This document shows, piece after piece, positions 1-8,554 of a stretch of 64,000 nucleotides of DNA. The translations under genes were made by a program, and so were the position numbers. Below the pieces are notes generated by a model. It saw only the letters and a program-made list of their open reading frames with translations. It was not told the DNA's origin and did no database searches. Source of the stretch: JAUWGC01 sp963753055 (lineage in GTDB: Bacteria; Bacteroidota; Bacteroidia; Bacteroidales; B18-G4); NCBI GenBank assembly GCA_963753055.1, contig CAVWAP010000004.1, forward strand, positions 558,001 through 622,000, read 5' to 3'. Numbering within the stretch: position 1 is the first letter of the stretch; every line of letters starts with the position of its first letter.

Positions 1-522
1 ATGATACTTGGCTCTGCGCTGCTGATATTTGCTCACCTGACACTGTCAATTTTTGATAATGTCCTGCTGGGCTATCTCGGGCTTCTGTCTCTTGGTATTG
101 CGTTCTCACTGGTGCCGGCTGCCATGTGGCCCTCTGTTGCTAAGATCGTTGCTGAGAACAGGCTGGGTACTGCTTATGCTACTATGTTTACTATCCAGAA
201 CTGGGGTTTGAACCTGTTCTTCTGGGGCATCGGAGCGGTGCTGGATAAAGTTAATCCAAGTATTGTGGCAGACCTTGAATCTGCAAGGACAACATTGGAA
301 GCTCAGGGACTTAGTAATGTGGAGATCAGCGAGAAAATTCAATATATGCAATATGTCTCACATGAGATCCCGGCATTTAATTACACAACTCCTATCCTGA
401 TGCTGGTTGGCCTGGGTGTTGTTGCCATGTTCCTGGCATTCATGCTCAAGCGAGCTGACAAGCAGCAAGGATATGGACTTGAGATGCCTTCAGGGCAGAA
501 ACCGGATAAAGAAGGAGAATAG
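1..522 (+). CDS. Major facilitator superfamily transporter, C-terminal part
   Basis: The gene enters from the left edge, so its true start is outside the window; the ATG at base 1 is probably an internal methionine. The visible 173 residues hold about four hydrophobic segments and a charged tail ending in KPDKEGE before a TAG stop. The stretch LVPAAMWPSVAKIVAENRLG, about residues 37-56 of the fragment, resembles the conserved second-half loop of MFS carriers related to MFSD1, a family with reported dipeptide transport. The next gene is a dipeptidase, so uptake of small peptides followed by hydrolysis is a reasonable inference. The substrate cannot be read from this fragment. Confidence 0.8.
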   Translation: MILGSALLIFAHLTLSIFDNVLLGYLGLLSLGIAFSLVPAAMWPSVAKIVAENRLGTAYATMFTIQNWGLNLFFWGIGAVLDKVNPSIVADLESARTTLEAQGLSNVEISEKIQYMQYVSHEIPAFNYTTPILMLVGLGVVAMFLAFMLKRADKQQGYGLEMPSGQKPDKEGE

Positions 523-733
523 AGAAGAGAAAAGAGGAAAAGAGAGAAGAGAGAAGAGAGAAGGAGAGAGAAGTGGAGCGAGGCAAAGCCGAGGGACATC
601 CCGCCGAAGGCGGGGAGAGAGAGAAGAGAGAAGTGGAGCGAGGCAAAGCCGAGGGACATCCCGCCGAAGGCGGGGAGAGAAGAAGAAAAAAGAGAGAAGA
701 GAAAAGAGAAAAGAGAAAAGAGAAAGAAAATCT
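523..733. repeat. Purine-rich tract with 7-bp periodicity
   Basis: Almost every base on the + strand outside the central block is A or G. The tract begins at the stop codon of the MFS gene. The unit AGAGAAG repeats three times without change at 543-563, and a GAGAAAA-type 7-mer repeats around 700-725. A GC-rich block is embedded in the middle and is listed separately. No gene is credible here; the reading frames crossing it are composed of R, E, K and G only because of the repeat. Confidence 0.85.
565..680. repeat. 60-bp tandem duplication with GC-rich hairpin core
   Basis: Bases 565-620 and 625-680 are identical over 56 positions, giving two copies with a 60-bp period. Each copy contains a GC-rich core with two short inverted repeats: GGC/GCC around AAA, and CCCGCC/GGCGGG around GAA. 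The core contrasts sharply with the purine and AT-rich flanks. It looks like a REP-type palindromic element duplicated in tandem. No other copy of this core was seen in the window. Confidence 0.85.
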
Positions 734-734
734 C

Positions 735-809
735 AATACTAAATACTCAATACATAATACTTAATACTAAATACATAATACTTAATACTAAATACTAAAT
801 ACTAAATAC
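735..809. repeat. 7-bp tandem repeat AATACTN, about 10.7 copies
   Basis: Ten consecutive 7-mers of the form AATACTN or AATACAT run from 735 to 804 and end with a partial AATAC. The tract ends 9 bases before the PepD start codon, so it forms most of the leader or promoter region of pepD. Copy number could change by slippage and alter spacing in front of the gene. Confidence 0.9.
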
Positions 810-818
810 GATTAAAAC

Positions 819-2279
819 ATGGGCAAAGAGATATTAGATTTGGAACCGAAGCATTTATGGTCACATTTTTACGAGCTGACGCAGGTTCCCAGGCCTTCGA
901 AACATGAAGACAGGATACAGGCTTTTTTGAAGAAGTTTGGTGAGGACCTTGGTCTGAAAACCATTCAGGACGAGGTAGGTAATATTATTATCAAAAAGGC
1001 GGCGACGGCAGGGATGGAAGGCAGGAAGGGTGTTATACTTCAGGCGCACCTCGACATGGTTCCACAAAAGAACAGTGGCACCAAACATGATTTTGAAAAT
1101 GACCCGATTGATGCCTGGATCGATGGTGAGTGGGTGAAGGCGAAAGGCACAACGCTTGGTTCTGATAATGGAATTGGAGCAGCCGCAGCCATGGCTGTCC
1201 TTGCTTCAAAGGACCTGGTTCACGGACCGGTTGAGGCTTTACTTACCTCGGATGAAGAAACAGGTATGACCGGTGCCAATGGCTTGAAAGCAGGTCTACT
1301 GGATGGCGACATTCTGATTAACCTGGATTCGGAAGATGAAGGCGAGCTGTATATTGGTTGCGCCGGTGGAGTCAATACCAATGCGAATTTCAAGTATAAA
1401 AGTGAAGAGATCCCCCCTAACCTTGTGCCTTATAAGCTAAGCGTTACAGGATTAAAAGGCGGACATTCAGGATTGGATATACATCTTGGCAGAGGCAATG
1501 CCAACAAGATCATTAACACGTTAATGATGCAGTCGGCTGAGCAGTTTGGCCTGAGGCTGGCGAAGATTGACGGTGGCAGCCTGCGCAATGCTATCCCAAG
1601 GGAAGCCTTTGCAGTGGTGCTGGTTCCTGAAGCCAATAAGGATGACTTTAATGCATTTGTTGAAGCATATGAGAAAGAGAAAAAACAGGAATTCCAGGAC
1701 GCTGATCCGGGATTGATAATTACCTCGGTCCGGACCAAGATGCCTGAGGCAGTGATGGATGTTCAGGGACAGAATAATGTGTTCAAGGCTGTCGATGGAT
1801 GCCCGAATGGAGTCATCGCTATGAGTAAAGACATGGAAGGCGTTGTTGAAACATCAACAAATCTTGCCGTGGTTAAATCGGAAAATGGTTCTGTTGAAAT
1901 TGCTACCCTTCAGCGTAGTTCAGTTGATGCCGATAAAGACAAGATTGCACAGGAAGTTTTTGATGTTTTTAAAGGTGCTGGAGGCGAACCTGTCATGACT
2001 GGTGATTATCCCGGTTGGAAGCCAAATCCTGGTTCAGCCATCCTTGCAGAGATGAAGGATGTTTACAACAAGAACTATGGTAAAGTCCCCGATGTAAAGG
2101 TGATCCATGCGGGCCTGGAGTGTGGGATACTGGGATCCAGGTACCCTCATTGGGATATGATCTCCTTCGGCCCTACCATCCGTAATCCTCATTCACCTGA
2201 TGAGATGGTGAATGTTAAGACAGTGAAAATGTTCTGGGATTATCTGGTGGAAACATTGAAAAATATTCCTCAAAAATAA
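819..2279 (+). CDS. pepD: Aminoacyl-histidine dipeptidase (cytosolic non-specific dipeptidase), M20 family
   Basis: This is a 486-residue zinc peptidase that cleaves dipeptides, including Xaa-His, in the cytoplasm; the length is normal for PepD. Metal-site motifs typical of M20 enzymes are present in order: HLDMVPQ (H77, D79), GSDNGIGAA (D116), SDEETGMTGA (E146-E147), NLDSEDEGE (D170), and near the C-terminus HAGLECGI with the last metal histidine. The lid/dimerisation domain lies between roughly residues 200 and 390. The ATG follows the AATACTN tract directly, with no clear ribosome binding site, which is common in this phylum. The upstream MFS carrier may supply its substrates. Confidence 0.95.
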   Translation: MGKEILDLEPKHLWSHFYELTQVPRPSKHEDRIQAFLKKFGEDLGLKTIQDEVGNIIIKKAATAGMEGRKGVILQAHLDMVPQKNSGTKHDFENDPIDAWIDGEWVKAKGTTLGSDNGIGAAAAMAVLASKDLVHGPVEALLTSDEETGMTGANGLKAGLLDGDILINLDSEDEGELYIGCAGGVNTNANFKYKSEEIPPNLVPYKLSVTGLKGGHSGLDIHLGRGNANKIINTLMMQSAEQFGLRLAKIDGGSLRNAIPREAFAVVLVPEANKDDFNAFVEAYEKEKKQEFQDADPGLIITSVRTKMPEAVMDVQGQNNVFKAVDGCPNGVIAMSKDMEGVVETSTNLAVVKSENGSVEIATLQRSSVDADKDKIAQEVFDVFKGAGGEPVMTGDYPGWKPNPGSAILAEMKDVYNKNYGKVPDVKVIHAGLECGILGSRYPHWDMISFGPTIRNPHSPDEMVNVKTVKMFWDYLVETLKNIPQK

Positions 2280-2310
2280 TTTGTTATTCATAAAAAAGGA
2301 ATTATCTTTG
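2280..2310 (+). promoter_or_regulatory. Promoter of rpmH, Bacteroidota type
   Basis: TTTG at 2280-2283 is separated by 19 bases from TATCTTTG at 2303-2310. This matches the -33 TTTG and -7 TAnnTTTG consensus exactly. The -33 box overlaps the end of pepD, and transcription would start about 15 bases before the rpmH ATG. Confidence 0.8.
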
Positions 2311-2332
2311 CACTCCCAAAATTGAAAGGAAA

Positions 2333-2479
2333 ATGAAGAGAACATTTCAACCATCAAACAGGAAAAGAAAGAACAAGCACGGGTTCCGTAAGAGGATGTC
2401 GTCAGTGAACGGCAGGAAGATAATCAAAGCCAGAAGGGCAAAAGGACGTAAGAAGCTTTCGGTTTCTGATGAGATGTAA
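2333..2479 (+). CDS. rpmH: 50S ribosomal protein L34
   Basis: This 48-residue basic protein starts MKRTFQPSNRKRKNKHGFR and continues with RMSSVNGRKIIKARRAKGRK, the unmistakable L34 signature. It is part of the large ribosomal subunit. The sequence ends KKLSVSDEM, within the normal size range for L34. The gene stands alone between pepD and a DUF4834 gene, without the rnpA-yidC neighbours seen in many other bacteria. It has its own exact-consensus promoter upstream and a hairpin terminator downstream, so it is probably a single-gene transcript. Confidence 0.97.
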   Translation: MKRTFQPSNRKRKNKHGFRKRMSSVNGRKIIKARRAKGRKKLSVSDEM

Positions 2480-2538
2480 TGTTCTTCTCTGAAGAAGATA
2501 TTTCTGACCATAACCAGAATTAATTCTATATATAAAGG

Positions 2539-2565
2539 AGACAAGCTTGCTTGTCTTCTTTTTTT
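2539..2565 (+). terminator. Intrinsic terminator after rpmH
   Basis: AGACAAGC (2539-2546) pairs perfectly with GCTTGTCT (2549-2556), and a T-rich run follows through 2565. It lies 60 bases after the rpmH stop codon. Confidence 0.8.
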
Positions 2566-2619
2566 ATTTCGAAAAATTAGATAATTTCGTGCAGCGCAAT
2601 ACTATCCAATAAACAAGCT

Positions 2620-2883
2620 ATGGAATTTCTAAATATCCTTTTTATTATCATTCTCGTCATTATCGCGCTAAGATTGTTTATGCGTTATGTATTCCCTTAT
2701 TTATTAATTCGGTACTTCCGTAAAAAACAAAAGGAATTTATTGGGAAGATGCAGGATGAAAAAAAGTCGCCGAGAAAACCAGGTGAGGTGAATGTTGATT
2801 TCGCACCTGATAAATCCAATAAATCAAAATTGGATGATGTTGGTGAATATGCTGATTATGAAGATATTGATGAAGATAAGTAA
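2620..2883 (+). CDS. DUF4834 family small membrane protein
   Basis: This is an 87-residue protein with one N-terminal membrane segment (about residues 4-30), then a basic stretch (RYFRKKQKEF) and a polar tail. The motif GEVNVDF followed by an acidic end (GEYADYEDIDEDK) matches the DUF4834 family of Bacteroidota. Its function is unknown. It lies 30 bases upstream of the yfhO-like gene and is probably in the same transcript. A weak -7 box, TAATTTCG at 2582-2589, sits upstream and differs by one base from consensus. Confidence 0.75.
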   Translation: MEFLNILFIIILVIIALRLFMRYVFPYLLIRYFRKKQKEFIGKMQDEKKSPRKPGEVNVDFAPDKSNKSKLDDVGEYADYEDIDEDK

Positions 2884-2913
2884 AAAAATAGCCCCTGTAA
2901 ACATTATATTATT

Positions 2914-5400
2914 ATGAAAAAACCTGATATTTCATTACAGAAGATCACTCCATACCTGGTAGCTATTGTGCTTTTTGCACTTTTGAGCATCATGTATTTC
3001 AGCCCTGTTATTGAAGGGAAAAAGCTTGTACAGGGTGATATTGCCCGGTTTAAAGGAATGGCAAAGGAAATCCAGGACTATAGGGAACAGACCGGTGAGG
3101 AGGCTTTGTGGACAGGGGGGATGTTCAGCGGGATGCCGGCCTACATGACTTCTGTTAAATACAAGGGCAACCAGATAAAAACAATTGACAAGATACTTCA
3201 GCTGGGACTACCACATCCTGCAAACTTAATGTTCCTCTATTTTCTTGGCTTTTTCATATTGCTCCTGGCCATGCGGATCAACCCATGGGTAAGCCTCGTA
3301 GGTGCCCTGGCTTTTGCTCTTGCTTCATATAATTTCATCATTATAGAAGCAGGACACAATACCAAAGCACATGCCATTGCCTACATGTCCCCCGTCGTTG
3401 CGGGCATCATCCTTACATACAGGGGGAAATATCTTCTTGGGGCTGCAATAACCGCCCTGTTCCTAGCTCTTGAATTAAGTGCCAACCACCTGCAGATGAC
3501 CTATTACCTGGTTTTGATAATCTTAGTTTTTGGCATATACGAACTGGTGGCAACTATCAGGACTAAACAATACAAATCTTTTCTGACAGCCACGGGCGTG
3601 TTGATCATTGCTGCCCTGCTTGCAGCCGGAACGCACTTTGCAAACCTGTCGATTGCCTCACATTATGCGAAATTTTCCACACGGGGTAAATCAGAGCTGA
3701 CCCTGGATGAGGTAAACAAAACAAGTGGTCTTGATAAAGACTACATTACAGACTGGAGCTATGGTGTTGGAGAGTCATTTACCCTTCTTATTCCAAATTT
3801 TGCCGGAGGGGTATCCGGTGGAGAGATGAGCGAAGATTCAGAGGTTTACAAGACCATGGTTCAAAATGGTGTTCCGGTAGCCCAGGCTAAACAAGCGATC
3901 AAACAAATGCCGGTTTACTGGGGACCACAACCATTTACTTCCGGACCCGTTTACGTTGGTGCCATCGTCTTCTTTCTTTTCATTCTTGGACTATTCGTGG
4001 TCAAAGGAAGATGGAAGTGGTGGTTGCTCACCATAACAGTTCTGTCACTGTTCCTGGCATGGGGCAGGAACTTTATGTGGTTTACGGACTTTTTCCTTGA
4101 CTACATGCCAGGCTATAATAAATTCAGGGCCGTGTCAATGACATTGGTGATCGCAGGGTTCTCAATCCCCTTGCTTGGGGCAATGGCTTTGGCCCAGGTA
4201 CTCAAGAAGGAAATTGATAAAGCGTCGATTTATAAATACCTGCAATATTCTGTCTATGCTGTTGGTGGCATTCTTCTTTTATTTGCCATGTTCCCTGGAT
4301 TATTCCTGGAGTTCACAGGGCCTTCAGATGCCCAGCTCCCCGAATGGTTAATAGAACCCATGAGGGCCGACCGAAAGAGCATGTTACGAATGGATGCACT
4401 ACGCTCCCTTGTTTTTGTGCTTCTTTGCGCCGGGGCATTATGGGCCGTGATACATAAAAAGCTTAAAATGACATATGGGCTGCTGATTATAGGATTTTTG
4501 ATCGTTGCGGATATGTGGATGGTCGACAGACGCTACGTGAACAATGATAATTTTGAAAGGAAAACACTGGTTGAAAAGCCATACAAAACTTTCACGGCCG
4601 ATAATTTTATCCTTGCTGATAAAGACCCCCATTTCAGGGTACTGAACCTTACAACCAACCCTTTTAAAGATGCACGGACTTCCTATTTCCATCATTCAAT
4701 AGGAGGCTACCATGGAGCAAAACTGGGCAGGTACCAGGAGCTGATAGAGTATCACCTGTACCCGGAAATACAACGATTACAGGGGGCATTCAATGAGCAG
4801 GCCACCATGGGTAGTATTAATAATGCATTGGCAGGACTCCCGGTTTTGAACATGCTTAATACACGTTATATGATCGCTGACCTGAAGTCACAACCTTTAC
4901 AAAATAGCCATGCGCTGGGCAATGCATGGTTCGTTGAAGAGCTACGGATTGTTGAGGATGCCGACCAGGAAATTACCGAACTGGGAGAGTATGACCCGGC
5001 AGTCGTTGCACTGGCAGATAAGCGTTTTGAGGATTATCTGGATGTAAAAAATTATACTGCTGATTCTATGGCAAGTATCTCGCTGATAAGCTATCTTCCA
5101 AATCATTTGGTTTATGAAAGCTCAGCAAATACGGATCAGTTTTGTGTCTTTTCAGAGATATACTATAAAGATGGCTGGAATGCATATATCGATGGTGAAC
5201 TGGCCCCACACATCAGGGTCAACTATGTCCTGCGTGGGATGAAAGTGCCATCAGGAAATCATAATATAGAGTTTAAATTCGAACCAACAATCTATAAGAG
5301 GGGAGAAGCAATATCTCTTGCTTCTTCGATTTTGTTAATACTGCTCGTTCTTGGCATATTCGTGTACGAAGGAAGAAAGGCTTATTCTGACAAAGTATGA
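2914..5400 (+). CDS. YfhO family polytopic membrane protein
   Basis: The 828-residue protein has about a dozen hydrophobic segments, starting with a helix near residues 12-30 and ending with one near 800-820. A large soluble part occupies roughly residues 530-790. The overall build and the N-terminal pattern (SPVIEGKKLVQGD, then EEALWTGGMFSGMPAY) match YfhO-like proteins. These are regarded as GT-C type lipid-linked sugar transferases or related enzymes that decorate envelope polymers in some Gram-positive bacteria; the role in Bacteroidota is not established. The stop overlaps the next gene's start by 4 bases (ATGA), so translation with the downstream glycosyltransferase is coupled, which supports a glycan-related role. 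Confidence 0.85.
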   Translation: MKKPDISLQKITPYLVAIVLFALLSIMYFSPVIEGKKLVQGDIARFKGMAKEIQDYREQTGEEALWTGGMFSGMPAYMTSVKYKGNQIKTIDKILQLGLPHPANLMFLYFLGFFILLLAMRINPWVSLVGALAFALASYNFIIIEAGHNTKAHAIAYMSPVVAGIILTYRGKYLLGAAITALFLALELSANHLQMTYYLVLIILVFGIYELVATIRTKQYKSFLTATGVLIIAALLAAGTHFANLSIASHYAKFSTRGKSELTLDEVNKTSGLDKDYITDWSYGVGESFTLLIPNFAGGVSGGEMSEDSEVYKTMVQNGVPVAQAKQAIKQMPVYWGPQPFTSGPVYVGAIVFFLFILGLFVVKGRWKWWLLTITVLSLFLAWGRNFMWFTDFFLDYMPGYNKFRAVSMTLVIAGFSIPLLGAMALAQVLKKEIDKASIYKYLQYSVYAVGGILLLFAMFPGLFLEFTGPSDAQLPEWLIEPMRADRKSMLRMDALRSLVFVLLCAGALWAVIHKKLKMTYGLLIIGFLIVADMWMVDRRYVNNDNFERKTLVEKPYKTFTADNFILADKDPHFRVLNLTTNPFKDARTSYFHHSIGGYHGAKLGRYQELIEYHLYPEIQRLQGAFNEQATMGSINNALAGLPVLNMLNTRYMIADLKSQPLQNSHALGNAWFVEELRIVEDADQEITELGEYDPAVVALADKRFEDYLDVKNYTADSMASISLISYLPNHLVYESSANTDQFCVFSEIYYKDGWNAYIDGELAPHIRVNYVLRGMKVPSGNHNIEFKFEPTIYKRGEAISLASSILLILLVLGIFVYEGRKAYSDKV

Positions 5401-6689
5401 AACCTGTCCTTATCATAACCTATTACTGGCCACCAAGCGGTGGCTCCGGCGTGCAACGCTGGCTGAAGTTTACTAAATACCTTCCTGAATTTGGTTATGA
5501 ACCGATCATACTTACTGTCAATCCTGAGCAGGCCAGTTATCCTGTAATTGATGAGTCCTTAATTGATGAGATCCCTGAGAACACAAAAGTGTTTAAAACT
5601 AAAACATTTGAGGTGTTCAACCTCTATAAGAAATCTGTTGGGAAAGGCGAGTACCCGCATAGTAGCTTTGTCAATGAACCAAAGCCATCATTAGTTCAAA
5701 AAACTGCCAGGTTTGTTCGGGGCAATTTCTTTATTCCTGATTCCAGGGTGGGCTGGAGAAAATATGCTGTGCGCAAGAGCAAGCAGTTAATTCAAAGGTA
5801 TGATATCAAGCATGTTATTACAACCGGACCACCTCATTCAGCTCACCTGATTGGCCTTGACCTTAAGCGTAAACTGGATGTGAACTGGACAGCTGACTTT
5901 CGTGACCCATGGACGGATATATTCTTTTATGATCAGTTCTATCATACTTCCTGGGCGAAGAAAAAGGATGCTTCACTTGAGAAAAATGTATTGGAGGTTT
6001 CAGATAACGTAATAATCGTTAGCCAGGCGTTAAAAGATCTGTTGCTGGAGAAATCTGATAAAGTCACATCCGATAAGATCCAGGTGATCCCAAATGGGTT
6101 TGATGACAAAGACTTCGATTTACCTTCCAATCCTCCAAAGGATGAATTTGTCATTACATTCACCGGGTCCCTGGCTAATGAAGCCAATAAAATGGATGTT
6201 TTTGGAAAAGTGCTGGCAGAGGTGATGAAAGAATTTCCGGAAGTACCTGTAAAGTTCAGGTTTATCGGAAATATTGGCCCAAATGTATCAGATTTGTTCC
6301 GTGTTAATGGAATTGACCAGATAATAGAAAAGATTCCCTATTCTCCTCATCATGTTGCTGTTCAGTATCTCTTAAATGGCACAGCCTGCTTCTCAGTCAT
6401 CAAAAGGACTGAGAAGAACAAAGGGATCCTGTCAGGTAAGATCTTTGATTACCTTGGCTCACGCAAGCCGATCATTTGCATCGGACCGGAAGATGGAAAT
6501 GTGGCTGAAATCCTGGATGAATGCAAGGCTGGAAAAGTCATTGACTACGAAAATGAAAAGGGACAAAAAGCATACCTGAGGAGCTTATTTACTAAATGGA
6601 TGGAGGACCCTGATCTGGATATCCATGAAGAAGCTTATTTAAAATATTCCCGGAAGAACCTCACCAGGCAATTTTCTGACTTACTCTAA
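5397..6689 (+). CDS. Glycosyltransferase, GT4-like
   Basis: The protein is 430 residues with a two-domain GT-B build. The N-terminal donor-independent domain begins PVLIITYYWPPSGGSGVQRW, the glycine-rich loop typical of GT4/GT1-type transferases. A linker carries VIPNGFDD near residue 237. The C-terminal nucleotide-sugar domain includes KGILSGKIFDYLGSRKPII, equivalent to the E-x7-E region. It is cytoplasmic and probably adds a sugar to an envelope glycan. Its start overlaps the yfhO-like stop, so the two are translationally coupled. Donor and acceptor cannot be deduced. Confidence 0.85.
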   Translation: MKPVLIITYYWPPSGGSGVQRWLKFTKYLPEFGYEPIILTVNPEQASYPVIDESLIDEIPENTKVFKTKTFEVFNLYKKSVGKGEYPHSSFVNEPKPSLVQKTARFVRGNFFIPDSRVGWRKYAVRKSKQLIQRYDIKHVITTGPPHSAHLIGLDLKRKLDVNWTADFRDPWTDIFFYDQFYHTSWAKKKDASLEKNVLEVSDNVIIVSQALKDLLLEKSDKVTSDKIQVIPNGFDDKDFDLPSNPPKDEFVITFTGSLANEANKMDVFGKVLAEVMKEFPEVPVKFRFIGNIGPNVSDLFRVNGIDQIIEKIPYSPHHVAVQYLLNGTACFSVIKRTEKNKGILSGKIFDYLGSRKPIICIGPEDGNVAEILDECKAGKVIDYENEKGQKAYLRSLFTKWMEDPDLDIHEEAYLKYSRKNLTRQFSDLL

Positions 6690-6735
6690 GAATTGGTTCT
6701 AATCTGTTTTTTTCATATATTTAAAGAAAAAACAT

Positions 6736-7872
6736 ATGAAAAGGAAAACAATTCTGTTCATCCCTCTAATTTTATTATTGAGCATTAATCTATTTGGACA
6801 ATATACTATTGTATAGCAACCGGACCTTCCAAATTATCCACCAGGCCAGGCAGGAGAGAACGCAAGTGTTCTTCAAAAAGTAATTGAAAGCTGGAAGGAA
6901 TTAGAGCTAACATTTAACAATGCACCTGAAGCAACAGAAGAGGACCAGGTATATTTAGAGGAAAGTACTTATGAGTTACAGAATTACGAAGATATCGATG
7001 TGACAGTTTTGGTCCAGGATATGATTAAGTATCCAGAGATGAACTTTGGTTTTAGGTTAAAACTGATCACAGAGATTCCAAATCGCACCCTTTGTTTTGC
7101 TTCAAGTGATTACGAAATTGCTGAATACAGACCAAAGCTTACTATTATTTTAGACTGTGAGATGCCAGTTGCCGGGTATTCTTATAATAGAGTTGAAGAT
7201 AAGTATTATTTCCTTGATGAATCTGATAGTGCTACGAGTTGGTATTGGGATTTCGGAGATGGTAATTCCTCGACTCTACAAAATCCAATGCATGCTTATG
7301 CTGATTATGGTAAATATTATGTGTGCTTGAGAGTTGAGAATGCATGTGGACAAGATGAGTATTGTGATTCTGTTAATTATTGTCCATTAGCTTCGTCCTA
7401 CTTCCAATATAATGCTAATGGCGATACTGTAAATTTTATCAACTTAAGCTCAAATGGAAATTCATGGCTTTGGGACTTTGGAGATGGATATAGTACAACA
7501 GCAGAGAATCCATTCCATTACTATGAGGGAAATGGTCCCTATGTAGTTTGCTTGACAACAGTAAATGATTGCAGTACAGATCAGTATTGTGATACGCTTG
7601 ATTTTACGGGAATACCAGAACAATTACCAGATATATTTTATGTTATCATATATCCCAATCCCAACCACGGGCAACTTTATTTTGATTTTATTGGAGATAA
7701 AGATTGTATTGAAAAGGTTTGCTTTTATGATCTCCTTGGAAAGAAGGTGTATGAAACCACAGGAACTGTTGAAAATAAAATGGATATAAGTTTTCTTAGT
7801 GAAGGGACTTATCTTGTGCAGTTTATTTCTGAGCACTCAACAATAACAAGAAAACTTCAGGTTATATTTTAA
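6736..7872 (+). pseudogene. Broken secreted DNRLRE/PKD protein with T9SS sorting domain
   Basis: Reading from the ATG at 6736 gives a clear signal peptide (MKRKTILFIPLILLLSINLFGQ) followed by YTIV and then an in-frame TAG at 6814-6816, codon 27. The same frame stays open to 7872. Beyond the stop come the C-terminal part of a DNRLRE-type domain (NNAPEAT, LVQDMI, GFRLKLITE, FASSDYE, RPKL), two PKD repeats each with a WDFGDG motif, and a C-terminal T9SS type A sorting domain starting IIYPNPNHGQL. A typical DNRLRE domain begins TIVLQPG and has about 80 more residues before the part seen here, so its first half appears deleted too. Internal starts such as the GTG at 7000 would lack a signal peptide. 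TAG is a normal stop elsewhere in this window. The 3' end overlaps the convergent wbqC-like gene by 11 bases. Confidence 0.8.
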
Positions 7873-8551
7873 AATCCAGGGATTTTGCCCCCATATTAAA
7901 TAAATAATCGATTACTGACAAGTTAGGTATAAACTCATCCCAGAGTTGCTTGTATTGCTGAGGTTTGAATGCACTGATCTCTAATTGAATACCTTCATCC
8001 TTAAACTTTGCCTCGTCCTGGTATTTCATTCCCCCTGAACCAGATAAGTAGGTGCTCCCATCAAGGTTTTTGCAGATCTGAATGAGCCGGTCGCTTGCTT
8101 CATCTGCATCGACATTAAGTTCTGATGACCTCAGCAACTCTGTCTCAATTTGGAACAGGGATAGTACCCAGCGTGTCAGATCAATATTAAGTTCAGAAAG
8201 ATTACCCGGACAATTTATCAGGATATTGGATAATGAATCATAATATTCTTCAAAATACGCAGCCTTGCGATAGTTATGCAGGACCTTTCCAAGCACATTC
8301 TTGATTGCCTTGTCCTTACCGACGATCTGACACTCGTTAATATTTTGAGAAGACTTGCCCGAATATGCAACAGGTAAAGTTATCCATGCTTCACCCTGCG
8401 GGGTTTTAATACGGTTCCTGTTAATAAAACTGTTTTTGGTATATTCAACATCATCAAGGAACACGAAAACATCGCTTTTTGATATCTTGTAATAATACCC
8501 CAGCCAGGGCAGGAAATTGGGTTGGTGGATGGCAACGACTTTCTTCTCCAT
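7862..8551 (-). CDS. WbqC family protein
   Basis: The 229-residue protein starts MEKKVVAIHQPNFLPWLGYY, followed by SDVFVFLDDVEYTKNSFINR and NRIKTPQGEAWITLPV, the conserved N-terminal core of the WbqC-like family (PF08889). Members occur in O-antigen and capsule clusters, and their exact chemistry is generally uncertain. A later SYLSGSGGMKY-type segment (STYLSGSGG) is also conserved. It is the last gene of the minus-strand glycan operon, 3 bases after the sulfotransferase. A role in modifying a surface sugar is inferred from family and context. Confidence 0.88.
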   Translation of the reverse strand: MEKKVVAIHQPNFLPWLGYYYKISKSDVFVFLDDVEYTKNSFINRNRIKTPQGEAWITLPVAYSGKSSQNINECQIVGKDKAIKNVLGKVLHNYRKAAYFEEYYDSLSNILINCPGNLSELNIDLTRWVLSLFQIETELLRSSELNVDADEASDRLIQICKNLDGSTYLSGSGGMKYQDEAKFKDEGIQLEISAFKPQQYKQLWDEFIPNLSVIDYLFNMGAKSLDFKI

Positions 8552-8554
8552 GGG

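Noticed and set aside
407..742. 111-residue frame rich in Arg, Glu and Lys across the repeat spacer
   Set aside because: It is produced by the purine tandem repeats and overlaps the end of the MFS gene in another frame; its composition simply mirrors AG-rich DNA.
523..809. Possible CRISPR array
   Set aside because: Units are 7 or 60 bp with no unique spacers of 25-45 bp and no cas genes nearby; the tracts at 46339 and 49976 fail for the same reason.
6814..6816. TAG recoding or read-through in the DNRLRE/PKD gene
   Set aside because: Other genes here (MFS gene, rnfA, first T9SS paralog) end normally at TAG, and the gene also lacks half a domain, so decay is the simpler reading.
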